Shown here: positions 51,817 to 62,021 of the stretch, one piece after another
How positions within the stretch are numbered: position 1 is the first letter of the stretch
Layout: each line of letters starts with the position of its first letter
Origin: Pseudohalocynthiibacter aestuariivivens
GTDB lineage: Bacteria > Pseudomonadota > Alphaproteobacteria > Rhodobacterales > Rhodobacteraceae
Assembly: GCF_011040495.1 (NCBI RefSeq)
Contig: NZ_CP049037.1
Location: forward strand, 930,001-994,000
Length of the DNA: 64,000 bases
Direction: 5' to 3'
The notes under the pieces: generated by a model
What the model saw: the letters and a program-made list of their open reading frames with translations, nothing else
The model's database searches: none
What the model was told of the DNA's origin: nothing
Made by a program: the position numbers and the translations under genes

Positions 51817-54279
51817 ATGGACAAGCGGGGCCTTAGCGAGCGCGATATATGCACCAAGTTCATCACCCCAGCGCTTGTCTCAGCAGGCTGGGACGTAAAC
51901 AGCCAGATCCGCGAAGAGGTCAGTTTCACCAAAGGACGGATCATCGTCCGCGGGAAGATGGTCAGCCGCGGCGAAGGCAAGCGTGCTGATTACATCCTGT
52001 CAGCGAAGCCCAACATCCCCGTCGCCATCATCGAAGCGAAAGACAACAAGCAGCCCGTCGGCGGAGGCATGCAGCAAGCGCTCGGCTACGCGGAAACGCT
52101 GGATATTCCGTTCGTGTTCTCATCGAACGGCGATGGCTTTGTCTTCCACGATCGAACTGGTTCCTCATCTAATGTCGAACAGTCGTTGGGCTTAGATGAA
52201 TTTCCCAGCCCCCAAGATCTTTGGCAACGCTACAAAACATGGAAAGGGCTGTCCGATGCTGAGGAAAAGATCGCTCTTGAGGACTACCACGATGACGGGT
52301 CGGGCAAGGAACCGCGCTACTATCAGGTCAATGCCATTAACAAAACGATGGAGGCAATAGCCAAAGGGCAGGATCGCGTCCTCTTGGTAATGGCGACTGG
52401 CACCGGCAAAACTTATACGGCTTTTCAGATCATCTGGCGCTTTCGGCAGGCGTTTCCCGGAAAACGCGTTCTCTTCTTGGCAGACCGAAATGTGCTTATC
52501 GACCAAACCATGGTCAACGATTTTCGTCCCTTCAGCGGAAAGATGGCGAAACTGTCGACCCAATCTAAAACCATCGAGCGGCCAGACGGAACCAAGGAAA
52601 GCGTTACGCTTGCGATGGACAAGAAACGCCGCATCGACTCCTCCTATGAAATTTACCTTGGGCTTTACCAAGCCATCACCGGGCCGAACGAAAGTCAGAA
52701 GATCTTCCGCGAGTTCTCCAAGGACTTCTTCGATCTGATCATCATCGACGAATGTCACCGGGGTAGCGCATCGGCGGACTCAGCATGGCGAGAGATCCTC
52801 GATCATTTCTCTTCGGCCGTGCAGATCGGCCTAACGGCGACGCCCAAGGAAACGGAATACGCGTCGAACATCGACTACTTCGGGCCTCCGGTCTTCAGCT
52901 ACACCCTAAAGCAAGGCATCCGCGACGGTTTCCTTGCGCCCTACAAAGTCATCAAAGTTCACGTCGACCGTGACGTTCAGGGATATCGCCCGGAAAAAGG
53001 CCAGCTGGATCGGGATGGCGAAGAGGTCGAGGACCGCATTTACAATGCGAAGGATTTCGACCGCACACTGGTTTTGGACGACCGCACCAAGCTCGTCGCG
53101 CAAAAGATAACCGAGTTCCTCCGCGAAAGCGGCGACCCGATGGCCAAGACCATCGTGTTCTGTGTGGATCAAGAGCATGCAGCGCGAATGCGGCAAGCGC
53201 TGGTCAACAAAAACGCTGACCTGGTCGCAAAGAATGCGCGATACGTGATGCGTATCACCGGGAATGACAAAGACGGGATTGATCAACTCGGGAACTTTAT
53301 CGATCCAGAAGCTACATATCCCGTGATCGTTACAACATCCAAACTCCTCTCTACCGGTGTAGACGCCCAGACCTGCCGCCTGATCGTGCTCGACCGCGAA
53401 GTCGGGTCTATGACGGAATTCAAGCAGATCGTTGGGCGCGGCACACGGGTGCATGAAGATACGCGCAAGCTGTTCTTCACACTGATGGATTTCCGCGGTG
53501 CCTCAAGCCATTTTGCTGATCCGGACTTCGATGGTGAACCCGTCCAAATTTATCAGCCCGGTCCGGATGACCCTGTTACCCCACCGGACGAAACGCCAGC
53601 CGAGACGCCGGATGGCGATGTCGTATCGGGCAATGAGAGCCCTGCGGAGAATGAGACCGTCCTGATCGATCCGAACAACCAGAACCTCACCAGCGATACC
53701 ATGACCGGACCGCGCCCCAAGGTCTATATCGATGGCGTGGGCGCTGACATCGTTGCTGAGCGCGTCGAATACCTTGATGAGAACGGCAAGCTCGTGACCG
53801 AATCCCTCCGCGACTACACGCGCAAGGCCATGCGCCAGCGCTTCACCAGCCTCGATGACTTCCTGCGGCGTTGGAAACAGACGGAGCGGAAACATGCGCT
53901 TGTCGAAGAGCTGGCCGAAGAGGGTTTGCCCCTCGACGTGATCGCCGACGAACTGGGGTTTGACCTCGACCCGTTTGACCTGATCTGCCATATCGCATTT
54001 GACGCCAAGCCGCTGACCCGAAAAGAGCGTGCAGACAATGTGCTCAAGCGAGATGTGTTTACCAAATACGGCCCGCAGGCTCGCGCTGTTCTTGAAGCTT
54101 TGCTTGAGAAATACTCCGACGACGGCGTGATCAGCATCGACGATCCGAAGATCCTGAAAATCAATCCATTCGCTGGCATGGGCACCGAGGTTGAACTGAT
54201 CCGCGCCTTCGGCAAGAAGAACGACTACATTCGCGCCGTGCATGAGATGCAAACGGCGCTTTACGAAGAAAGTGCTTAA
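51817..54279 (+). CDS. hsdR: Type I restriction enzyme R subunit (EcoEI type)
   Basis: An 820-residue motor-nuclease subunit. The N-terminal nuclease part has REEVSFTKGRI, RADYILS and VAIIEAKDNK, the PD-ExK motif. Helicase motifs are MATGTGKTYTAF, LADRNVLIDQT, IIDECHRGS, GLTATPKET and the QIVGRGTRVHEDT region. An acidic, Pro-rich linker near residue 590 precedes the C-terminal EcoEI-type domain. The ATG at 51817 has GCAGGA upstream. It leads hsdRMS, three bases before hsdM. Confidence 0.95.
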   Translation: MDKRGLSERDICTKFITPALVSAGWDVNSQIREEVSFTKGRIIVRGKMVSRGEGKRADYILSAKPNIPVAIIEAKDNKQPVGGGMQQALGYAETLDIPFVFSSNGDGFVFHDRTGSSSNVEQSLGLDEFPSPQDLWQRYKTWKGLSDAEEKIALEDYHDDGSGKEPRYYQVNAINKTMEAIAKGQDRVLLVMATGTGKTYTAFQIIWRFRQAFPGKRVLFLADRNVLIDQTMVNDFRPFSGKMAKLSTQSKTIERPDGTKESVTLAMDKKRRIDSSYEIYLGLYQAITGPNESQKIFREFSKDFFDLIIIDECHRGSASADSAWREILDHFSSAVQIGLTATPKETEYASNIDYFGPPVFSYTLKQGIRDGFLAPYKVIKVHVDRDVQGYRPEKGQLDRDGEEVEDRIYNAKDFDRTLVLDDRTKLVAQKITEFLRESGDPMAKTIVFCVDQEHAARMRQALVNKNADLVAKNARYVMRITGNDKDGIDQLGNFIDPEATYPVIVTTSKLLSTGVDAQTCRLIVLDREVGSMTEFKQIVGRGTRVHEDTRKLFFTLMDFRGASSHFADPDFDGEPVQIYQPGPDDPVTPPDETPAETPDGDVVSGNESPAENETVLIDPNNQNLTSDTMTGPRPKVYIDGVGADIVAERVEYLDENGKLVTESLRDYTRKAMRQRFTSLDDFLRRWKQTERKHALVEELAEEGLPLDVIADELGFDLDPFDLICHIAFDAKPLTRKERADNVLKRDVFTKYGPQARAVLEALLEKYSDDGVISIDDPKILKINPFAGMGTEVELIRAFGKKNDYIRAVHEMQTALYEESA

Positions 54280-54282
54280 CCC

Positions 54283-55731
54283 ATGTCCGTCCGTAATCTC
54301 GTCAAATCCATCCAAGACATCATGCGCAAGGACACCGGCGTCGACGGTGATGCGCAGCGTATGTCCCAGCTGGTCTGGATGTTCTTCCTCAAGATCATGG
54401 ACGATCAGGACGAAGCGCTGGAAATCACCCAAGACGACTACACATCGCCCATCCCCGAGGACCTGCAGTGGCGGACCTGGGCGGCGGATCCCGAGGGCAT
54501 CACCGGCGACACGCTGCTTGCCTTTCTGAATGACGAGCTGTTCCCCAGGCTCAAACAACTCTCCCCACAAAAGGGGCCGCGTGCCAAAGTCGTGCGCGAT
54601 GTTTTTGAGGACGCCTACAACTACATGAAATCCGGCCAGCTCCTGCGGCAGGTGATCAACAAGATCAACGAGGTCGATTTCAACAACCTCACCGAGCGCC
54701 AGCACTTCGGCGACATCTACGAACAACTGCTGAACGACCTTCAAAATGCAGGCAACGCTGGCGAATATTACACGCCCCGCGCAGTTACCGCCTTCATGGT
54801 CCAGCAGGTCGACCCAACGCCGGGCGAGGTGCTCTTTGACCCCGCCTGCGGCACCGGCGGCTTCCTGACCTGCGCTATGCGCCATATGCGCGACAACCAC
54901 ATCAAGCGCCCCGAGGACGAGACGCTGATGCAGGCCTCCCTGCGCGCGGTCGAGAAAAAGCCATTGCCCCACATGCTCTGCGTCACCAACATGCTGCTGC
55001 ACGGGGTGGAGGAGCCTTCATGGGTGCGCCACGACAACACGCTGGCGCGTCCACTGGTCAGCTGGGGGCAGGCGGACAAGGTCGACATCGTCCTATCCAA
55101 CCCACCGTTCGGTGGCAAGGAAGAGGACGGGATCGAGAACAACTTCCCCACCTTCCGCACCCGCGAAACAGCCGACCTCTTTCTCGCCCTGATCATCCGC
55201 CTGCTCAAGGACAAGGGCCGCGCCGCCGTGGTCCTGCCCGATGGCTCGCTCTTTGGCGAGGGCATCAAGACCCGTCTCAAGGAACACCTCCTCGAGGAAT
55301 GCAACCTGCACACCATCGTGCGGATGCCGAACTCGGTCTTCAAACCCTACGCCTCCATCGGCACCAACCTGCTGTTCTTTGAAAAGGGCGCGCCGACGCA
55401 GGACATCTGGTATTGGGAACACCGCGTCCCCGAGACGCAGAAAGCCTATTCCATGACCAAGCCGATCCGGCTGGAGCATCTGGACGACTGCGCCGCATGG
55501 TGGGGCGGGCCGAACCGCGAAGGGCGGCAGGATAGCGAGCGCGCATGGAAGGTCTCGATTGACGAGATCCGCGAACGCGGCTTCAACCTCGACATCAAGA
55601 ACCCGCATGTGGAGGCCGAGGATTGGGTCGACCCCGAGACCCTGCTGAACGATCTGACCAAGGCCGAGGCCTCGGTCGACAGCCTACGCGCCGAGCTGAA
55701 AGCCATCCTGACCGAGGCCCTTTCTCGATGA
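54283..55731 (+). CDS. hsdM: Type I DNA methyltransferase M subunit
   Basis: A 482-residue N6-adenine methyltransferase subunit. An N-terminal HsdM helical domain (RMSQLVWMFFLKIMDDQ) precedes the SAM motif FDPACGTGGFLTCAM and the catalytic NPPF in VLSNPPFGGKEED. It protects host DNA at the site given by HsdS and is needed for restriction too. Its stop overlaps the hsdS start (ATGA). Confidence 0.96.
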   Translation: MSVRNLVKSIQDIMRKDTGVDGDAQRMSQLVWMFFLKIMDDQDEALEITQDDYTSPIPEDLQWRTWAADPEGITGDTLLAFLNDELFPRLKQLSPQKGPRAKVVRDVFEDAYNYMKSGQLLRQVINKINEVDFNNLTERQHFGDIYEQLLNDLQNAGNAGEYYTPRAVTAFMVQQVDPTPGEVLFDPACGTGGFLTCAMRHMRDNHIKRPEDETLMQASLRAVEKKPLPHMLCVTNMLLHGVEEPSWVRHDNTLARPLVSWGQADKVDIVLSNPPFGGKEEDGIENNFPTFRTRETADLFLALIIRLLKDKGRAAVVLPDGSLFGEGIKTRLKEHLLEECNLHTIVRMPNSVFKPYASIGTNLLFFEKGAPTQDIWYWEHRVPETQKAYSMTKPIRLEHLDDCAAWWGGPNREGRQDSERAWKVSIDEIRERGFNLDIKNPHVEAEDWVDPETLLNDLTKAEASVDSLRAELKAILTEALSR

Positions 55732-57446
55732 GTGCTGGCCCGATGAACGCGGAACGGTTGCTGGAAGTCTACGAGCAGATCAGCGAAGCGCCGGACGCCA
55801 TCGCCCGGCTGCGGCGGTTCGTGCTGGATTTGGCAGTGCGTGGGAAGCTGGTGGAGCAGGTTGCGGGTGATGAGCCTGCCAGCCGTTTGATTGAAAATAT
55901 TGCTCGAGAACGTGCGGCATCACGGACCGACAAAAAGGGAAAGGCGAAGGAGAAATCCGCGCCGGTTCCATTTGCCGGTGAACTATACGACCTCCCAATC
56001 GGTTGGTCTTGGTCACCGCTGATCGATTTGTCGGACGTAACGATGGGTCAGAGCCCTCCGGGGAGCACTTATAACAAGTCCGGAGATGGGGTTCCTTTGA
56101 TCAACGGGCCAGTCGAATTTACAGACGGTCCATTCGGTGCAACTGTAGTGAACCAATACACGACTGAACCCACCAACTTCTGCGAAGCAGATGATTTTCT
56201 TATTTGCGTTCGGGGTTCCACGACCGGACGGACCAACGTTGCCGCGTTCCGAGCCTGTATCGGCCGAGGGGTAGCGGCAGTTCGATCCACCTTCGAAGAT
56301 GGCTTCATCCGTCTTTTCCTTTGGAAATCCAGAGAAGACATTATCGGAATGGGCCGGGGTATTGCATTTCCAAGCGTGAGCAAGAAGCAGCTTGAACAGC
56401 TCGCCATTCCGCTTCCCCCTCTCGCCGAACAACACCGGATCGTCGCCAAGGTCGATGAGCTCATGGCGCTCTGTGATCGGCTGGAGGAGGCCCGCAAGAC
56501 GAGGGAGGAACTGCGTGACAAGCTCACCGCCGCCAGCCTCGTTCGCCTGACCGCCCCCGATACGACGGCAGAGGACTTCCCCGCCCACGCCGCTTTCGCC
56601 CTCGATGCCCTCCCCGCGCTCACCACGCGTCCTGACCAGATCAAGATCCTCCGCCAAACAATCCTTAACCTCGCCGTCCGCGGGAAACTGGTGGAACAGG
56701 ACGCGGGGGATAAGCCTGCGGCGGAGTTGCTGGAGCAGATCAGAGATGAGAAGGCAGAACGTGTCGCTGCTGGCCTAATGCGCACTCAAAAGCCATTGGA
56801 GCCAGTAGCACCAAATGAGCGTGAGTTTGACCTACCTCATAACTGGGTTTGGGTGCGGCTGGGCGAAGTCGTAAAACTTTGGAATGGTCTTGCTTTCAAA
56901 AGTTCTGATTTCGGAACGGTTGGCATTCCAGTGATCCGGATTGGAGATCTAAAAGGCGGGGTAGTTAATATTACGAGTGCTGCGTGCGTTTCCGAAAAGA
57001 TTGCCTCGCAAGCCTCTGAAGAAGTTTGGATACCGAATGGTGCCCTCCTGCTTGCGATGTCTGGTGCCACTACGGGTAAGACTGCGTTCAACAAAACCGG
57101 ACAACGACTTTTGCTTAATCAGCGTGTTGGCCGAATTGAGCCCTTTCAGATGAACATTCACTTCATCCGGTTCTTTTTCGAAACGATCATTGCACGCAAT
57201 CTGAGTATTTCGCTCGGGACGGCGATTCCAAACCTCAGTGCGAAGCAGGTAAACGAAACAGCGATCCCCTTACCTCCCCTCGCCGAACAACACCGCATCG
57301 TGGCCAAGGTAGACGCCCTCATGGCCCTCTGCGACCGGCTGGCGGCCGCTCTGACCACCACCGACACCACGCGCACCCGTCTCCTCGAAGCCCTCCTCCG
57401 CGAAGCATTGGAGCCGGCTTCAGACTCCCTGGAGGCCGCCGAATAG
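55728..57446 (+). CDS. hsdS: Type I specificity subunit HsdS
   Basis: A 572-residue protein with two target-recognition domains, each preceded by an LAVRGKLVEQ-type segment and closed by a near-identical helix (IPLPPLAEQHRIVAKVDELM and IPLPPLAEQHRIVAKVDALM). The two TRDs, roughly residues 90-210 and 360-510, read different half-sites; they share GxxGxP/GATTGK-type loop patterns but little else. The ATG at 55728 overlaps hsdM. Repeated flanking helices make TRD exchange by recombination possible. Confidence 0.94.
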   Translation: MSAGPMNAERLLEVYEQISEAPDAIARLRRFVLDLAVRGKLVEQVAGDEPASRLIENIARERAASRTDKKGKAKEKSAPVPFAGELYDLPIGWSWSPLIDLSDVTMGQSPPGSTYNKSGDGVPLINGPVEFTDGPFGATVVNQYTTEPTNFCEADDFLICVRGSTTGRTNVAAFRACIGRGVAAVRSTFEDGFIRLFLWKSREDIIGMGRGIAFPSVSKKQLEQLAIPLPPLAEQHRIVAKVDELMALCDRLEEARKTREELRDKLTAASLVRLTAPDTTAEDFPAHAAFALDALPALTTRPDQIKILRQTILNLAVRGKLVEQDAGDKPAAELLEQIRDEKAERVAAGLMRTQKPLEPVAPNEREFDLPHNWVWVRLGEVVKLWNGLAFKSSDFGTVGIPVIRIGDLKGGVVNITSAACVSEKIASQASEEVWIPNGALLLAMSGATTGKTAFNKTGQRLLLNQRVGRIEPFQMNIHFIRFFFETIIARNLSISLGTAIPNLSAKQVNETAIPLPPLAEQHRIVAKVDALMALCDRLAAALTTTDTTRTRLLEALLREALEPASDSLEAAE

Positions 57447-57447
57447 C

Positions 57448-59121
57448 ATGGACCCTTCAACCGAGTTTCCCAATATCTGGCTTCGATCTTTCTTTGGCTT
57501 CAGCCCAGAGGACGACGGCTACATCGGTTGGACCAAGGAGGCGAACCGCAAACACGTCATCGATAAGATTGCGCCGGGCGATTTGATGATGATTTATGGC
57601 GCGGGCTCGGGCAGCACGGCGACTTCGGACATTCTGAGGGTGTTGGGCTTCCTGCGAATTGACCCGACGCCTATCCGCGACACGGACAAAGCGTCAGCCC
57701 GTGGACTTGAGCGCAAACGTGAGAATGGATGGACCGATAAATGGACCTTTGCGTTGCCTGTTCACCGGGCTTGGCGGGTAACGCAGGCCGTGCGCCTCGA
57801 TCAAGTTGCGTCAGAGACCTATCAGCCTGAAAAGGGCCGCGCGATCGCCGCGTGGAGCCCCCAAGTTTCAGAAGATGACAAGCAAAGGGCCCTGGAGCTT
57901 CGAGTAACGGAAGTCCCCGTGTTCGGAGAACCGCCGCTGGTTGGTGGTCTTGTCGATCAGCCGTTGCGGGAAGCGTTCCGCCGAACAGACGATGACCTAC
58001 TTCAGCCTATACAATTCGAGGCTTCGTTCGCTCGTTTCCAATCTCTGATCACAGGCTATGACAAGCCCTTCACCCGGTTCGACGAAGGCCTCATCGCCGC
58101 TTGGGAAAGCTACAAGCCTCGCGTGCGCGACGTCGCCCTGACCCGCCTTGACGCCGCCAGCTGGACAGACAATCAGATCGGGTCCGGCAGCATCGTCGCC
58201 AAGGTGATCGATGCCATCGAAATCCAGGCCACCCACGGCGATGTGACAAACAACATGGTGTTCTGGCAGAACCGTTACGGCCACGCCAACCGAGAACACC
58301 GCGCCCTGATCGAAGCCGCTGCGACCGGAACCGGGCTGCAAACCCTCGAACGCCTGCTGTTTCAACTCTACTGCACGGACCGCGACGAAGGGGCCATCTT
58401 CGAAGACCTCAGCGAGGCTGTCGGCGCGAAATACCCCCTAATGGCCTACCTGTTCTTTTTGAAAGACATGGATCGCTTCATGCCGATCCAGCCAACAGGA
58501 TTTGACAGGGTATTCGGCGAAATCGGTTTGGAGTTCCGTACCCTGCGCCATTGCACTTGGGACAACTATTCGCAGTTCAATGCAATCTTAGATGATCTAC
58601 GCACCCCGATTGCCAAGCTGGCTGGTCTGGACGACGTCCGCCTGATCGATGCCCATTCCCTACTTTGGATGTTTACCACGTTGCTGCGCATGGAAGCAAA
58701 GGGCGAACTTTCCAAAGGTGCCAAGGCGAGTGAACGACACCTCGGCGCACGCGAGAAATCCATCGCCGACATCAAGTACTCGGTCGGCCGAACAGTCTTC
58801 AATTCGAACGGCCAGGTGGTTCCTACGACGGTTAAGAACAAGGACCTGCAGATGTCCGACGCCGAGTTGGACAAACTGATCCGAGACCTTCTAAAGATCC
58901 AGGAAGACCGCTGCGCCATCACGGGGCTACCCTTTCAATTTCGAGGCGCGCAAACAGACGACAACATGTTGCCCTCCCTCGACCGGATAGACAGCAATGG
59001 CCACTACGCCCGGGATAACCTGCAGATCGTATGCCGCTTCATCAACTTCTGGAAGCAGGCATCTGACGACACCGAGTTCCGGCGTTTGGTCGAATTGGTC
59101 CGAGAGGTGGGGAGGGCCTGA
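57448..59121 (+). CDS. EVE/PUA-like and HNH-like fusion protein
   Basis: A 557-residue protein starting two bases after hsdS. The first 150 residues (IWLRSFFGFSPEDDGYIGW, IAPGDLMMIYGAGSG, WTFALPVHRAWRV) resemble an EVE/PUA-like domain, which binds modified bases. The middle (about 170-430) is helical and not recognised. The C-terminus has DRCAITGLPFQF, MLPSLDRIDSNG and ARDNLQIVCRFIN, an HNH-type layout in which Asp replaces the first His. It may be a modification-dependent nuclease acting beside the type I system. Domain calls are by eye and need profile searches. Confidence 0.65.
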   Translation: MDPSTEFPNIWLRSFFGFSPEDDGYIGWTKEANRKHVIDKIAPGDLMMIYGAGSGSTATSDILRVLGFLRIDPTPIRDTDKASARGLERKRENGWTDKWTFALPVHRAWRVTQAVRLDQVASETYQPEKGRAIAAWSPQVSEDDKQRALELRVTEVPVFGEPPLVGGLVDQPLREAFRRTDDDLLQPIQFEASFARFQSLITGYDKPFTRFDEGLIAAWESYKPRVRDVALTRLDAASWTDNQIGSGSIVAKVIDAIEIQATHGDVTNNMVFWQNRYGHANREHRALIEAAATGTGLQTLERLLFQLYCTDRDEGAIFEDLSEAVGAKYPLMAYLFFLKDMDRFMPIQPTGFDRVFGEIGLEFRTLRHCTWDNYSQFNAILDDLRTPIAKLAGLDDVRLIDAHSLLWMFTTLLRMEAKGELSKGAKASERHLGAREKSIADIKYSVGRTVFNSNGQVVPTTVKNKDLQMSDAELDKLIRDLLKIQEDRCAITGLPFQFRGAQTDDNMLPSLDRIDSNGHYARDNLQIVCRFINFWKQASDDTEFRRLVELVREVGRA

Positions 59122-59351
59122 TACCCATTGAGAAGAGAATAACAACTTAGTCATCAGGCACACAGTGTAACCCTTAGAGGCACAATCTCAGCCCCCTCAA
59201 GCAGCGGCATTTCCAATTTGCAATACGGAGGGCCGTCATTCACTTCGGGTCGTACTAAAGACTCTACTGCGCGGGTAGCGGCGTGTCGAACGGAGCCACG
59301 CAAGAGCACCAAGCCGCAAAGATTTATCACCGTCAGTCCAAAGCCTAATTA

Positions 59352-60858
59352 GTCCACTCTGAACAACTCTTATCCGTTTGATTTTGCTTGGATATGACGC
59401 GAATTTGTTAGGCAGGAATCGCAGGATTTCGTATTATCCGGGCAGGAACCCTGCAATTTCGAGCTATGATATGAAGCCGCGAAAGCCCCCTCCGGAACAA
59501 GACGATCTCCTGCGCGCCCGATTGGTTGAGATGATCGACATGCGCCACGAACTGGTGAAGCTGGAAACCCTGATTGACTGGGAGGTCTTCGAACGGGAAT
59601 GGACCGAGCTCTTTCCTTCCCATACCGGTCGTCCCGCTACCTCTCCGCGTCTTGTGGCGGGGCTTCTGTATCTTCAGCATGCTTTCGCGCTCTCGGATGA
59701 GGCGGTCGTGGCGCGATGGGCCGAGAACCCGTATTGGCAGCATTTCTGCGGCGAGACGTTCTTTCAGCATCGTCTGCCGATTGATCCGTCCTCTATGACC
59801 CGCTGGCGCAACCGGATCGGCGAGGAGGGTGTCGAATGGATGCTGACCGAGACGATCGAAGCCGGGAAGCGCGCCGGGGCAGTGAAGGGCAATGACCTCA
59901 AGCGGGTCACCGTCGATACCACCGTGATGGAAAAGAACATCGCCCATCCCACCGATGCCCGGCTGTATGAGACGGCGCGGCGCAAGCTGGTCGGGCTGGC
60001 CCGCGAGGCCGGGATCGGCCTGCGGCAGAACTACAACCGCCTGGCGCCCCGGCTGGCTGGACAGGTCGGGCGCTATGCCCATGCCCGCCAGTTCAAACGG
60101 ATGCGCAAGGCATTGCGTCGGCTCAAGGGCTACACCGGCCGGGTGCTGCGCGACATCGAGCGACAATTGGACCAGGTTCCGGACGGAACTCTGAAGGTAC
60201 GTCTGGAAGAAATGATCGCGCTGGTGAACCGGCTGCTGGCGCAGAAGCCGAAGGACAAGAGGAAGCTTTACAGCCTGCATGAGCCGGCGGTGGATTGCAT
60301 CTCCAAGGGCAAGGCGCACAAGCGCTACGAGTTCGGCACGAAGGTCAGCGTGGCTACGACCAACCGGGGTGGCTTCGTGGTGGGGATGCGGGCGCTGCCG
60401 GGCAATCCCTACGACGGCCACACGCTGGCCGAGGCGCTGGAGCAGGTTGAAATCCTGACCGATCAACGGCCAGACATGACCTTTGTTGATCGCGGATACC
60501 GCGGCCACGGCATTGAGAACGTGAAGGTCTTCATCAGCGGTGCCAAGCGTGGCGTCACCAGGACCATCGCCAGGCTCTTGCGACGGCGAAGTGCCATCGA
60601 GCCGATGATCGGGCACATGAAAAATGACGGTCGCCTGACGCGAAGCACCTTGAAAGGGACCGAAGGCGACGCGCTCTTCGCCGTGCTTTGCGGTTGCGGC
60701 CACAACATCCGCATGATCCTCAGGCACCTGAGGGTCTTTTTGCGCCAATTGATTTGGGTGGTCTGCCAAACCTGCATGACCGCTGACGCGGAAATGGCAC
60801 GCGATCGAAGGGTTCAGGTCTATATACTGACGACCTGACAGCGATGTTCAGGACGGAC
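59352..60858 (+). mobile_element. IS5-type insertion sequence with TAATTA target duplication
   Basis: About 1.5 kb. The ends read GTCCACTCTGAACA (left) and GTCCGTCCTGAACA (right, reverse complement), imperfect inverted repeats with three mismatches. TAATTA flanks both sides (59346-59351 and 60859-60864). Because TAATTA is palindromic, a shorter TA duplication is also possible. Confidence 0.8.
59471..60838 (+). CDS. IS5/IS1182-type DDE transposase
   Basis: A 455-residue transposase from the ATG at 59471 (MKPRKPPPEQDD). An N-terminal DUF772 region (PATSPRLVAGLLYLQHAFAL, WQHFCGETFF) precedes the catalytic motifs: TVDTTVMEKNIAHPTD (D), MTFVDRGYRGHGI (D) and RRRSAIEPMIGHMKND (E). The frame is intact, so the element may be active. 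I cannot decide between the IS5 family and IS1182 by eye. Confidence 0.9.
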   Translation: MKPRKPPPEQDDLLRARLVEMIDMRHELVKLETLIDWEVFEREWTELFPSHTGRPATSPRLVAGLLYLQHAFALSDEAVVARWAENPYWQHFCGETFFQHRLPIDPSSMTRWRNRIGEEGVEWMLTETIEAGKRAGAVKGNDLKRVTVDTTVMEKNIAHPTDARLYETARRKLVGLAREAGIGLRQNYNRLAPRLAGQVGRYAHARQFKRMRKALRRLKGYTGRVLRDIERQLDQVPDGTLKVRLEEMIALVNRLLAQKPKDKRKLYSLHEPAVDCISKGKAHKRYEFGTKVSVATTNRGGFVVGMRALPGNPYDGHTLAEALEQVEILTDQRPDMTFVDRGYRGHGIENVKVFISGAKRGVTRTIARLLRRRSAIEPMIGHMKNDGRLTRSTLKGTEGDALFAVLCGCGHNIRMILRHLRVFLRQLIWVVCQTCMTADAEMARDRRVQVYILTT

Positions 60859-62021
60859 TAATTACTTCCAACACCGGTGGAGGCGTTCTGGCGAGAGATT
60901 GCATCAAGGCGACGGCAAATATGCATTTCCATCCTTACAGAGATCCAGAAGTTCGGAGAGCTACCTTCCGGTGCCTTCGTCGCGGCTTCGACAATCTTCT
61001 CATATCCCCAGGAGCCGTGGAGAGGACTATGGCTTGCATCAGCCATGACGCGTTTTGCTGCAGCCTTGTACATGGAGCTCCTGGGCGAAAGTAGCTTCTT
61101 CGTGTTCGGATCTACATTGGGCGCCACTCGATGGTAGTAAATCGAATTTTTGTCAGTCGGAAAGTCGATTCTTGCTCTCAGGTATGACCCGACAGGGATA
61201 AAGGCGTCGTTCCGTATCGGATTGATCGAGCCATAATCGCCGTACTCGATCGGCTGGTTTTGAGCCCGGTTAATCGCTTCATAAAGCGCGAGCTCCTCGA
61301 GACGGAATTCATCGCGCTCTTCGTCACCGACGTCCGTGACGCTCTTTGGAAAGGATGTTCCGAGACTGACGATGCTTGCGTGGGGAATGATAGTGCGAAT
61401 TTGGCTAATTAGTGGAGCCACATAGGCGGCATGGAGTGATGCCGTAGAAGCTTGGACAAATTCGAAATCGAGAACGATTTCAAACCGCCTATCCTCCTGA
61501 ATAAAGGCATTCGCTCTATCAGCAAGCATAGACAGATCATCGATAAAGCCTTCATCGTGAAGCACCGATGCTCGATAGGATATCAAATCATATCTCTGCG
61601 CGAATGCATCGAACTGGGTGAAGATATCGGACACATACTGATCGTAGTCATCGTCCTCACCCGGATTTACGATGAGGGTCGGTCGCACCTTGGTATTTTC
61701 CGCATGAAGCTCATTCACTTTTGCGACCCACTGTGCATAACCGCCAGCGCTACGTCCCAGCGCCTGCGTTTCGCTTGACCGCAGCGACGGCTCTCGTGTG
61801 ATGTCCACCACGCAAACCCGACAGTCGTCGAAGTCTTCGGCGATGGTCGAGTAAATCTTCGCTATGTTGTACTCAATAGGCGCCAATTTGTCTTTATTCG
61901 GACGCTTCCGCCCTCTGGTAATCTCGCAATGAACCGACAGTTCAGCTTTCCGAGCCGGGTTCAAGTGCTTCCAGGCCCGTATCTCAGCGTCGCCCATTTT
62001 AAGAAGCAAATGATATGTCAT
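60858..62021 (-). CDS. Beta-family protein (phage-defence associated)
   Basis: A 387-residue protein resembling the Beta-protein family: YHLLLKMGDAEIRAWKHLNP at the N-terminus, PTLIVNPGEDDDYDQY, EIVLDFEFVQA and a C-terminal half with YRGS-like and HGSWGYEKIVEAA segments. The fold is probably a TIM-like barrel of unknown activity, seen in bacterial and phage conflict loci. The IS5-type element sits exactly at its stop codon, yet the reconstructed pre-insertion sequence gives the same stop. The start overlaps the ImmA/IrrE stop by four bases. Confidence 0.65.
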   Translation of the reverse strand: MTYHLLLKMGDAEIRAWKHLNPARKAELSVHCEITRGRKRPNKDKLAPIEYNIAKIYSTIAEDFDDCRVCVVDITREPSLRSSETQALGRSAGGYAQWVAKVNELHAENTKVRPTLIVNPGEDDDYDQYVSDIFTQFDAFAQRYDLISYRASVLHDEGFIDDLSMLADRANAFIQEDRRFEIVLDFEFVQASTASLHAAYVAPLISQIRTIIPHASIVSLGTSFPKSVTDVGDEERDEFRLEELALYEAINRAQNQPIEYGDYGSINPIRNDAFIPVGSYLRARIDFPTDKNSIYYHRVAPNVDPNTKKLLSPRSSMYKAAAKRVMADASHSPLHGSWGYEKIVEAATKAPEGSSPNFWISVRMEMHICRRLDAISRQNASTGVGSN

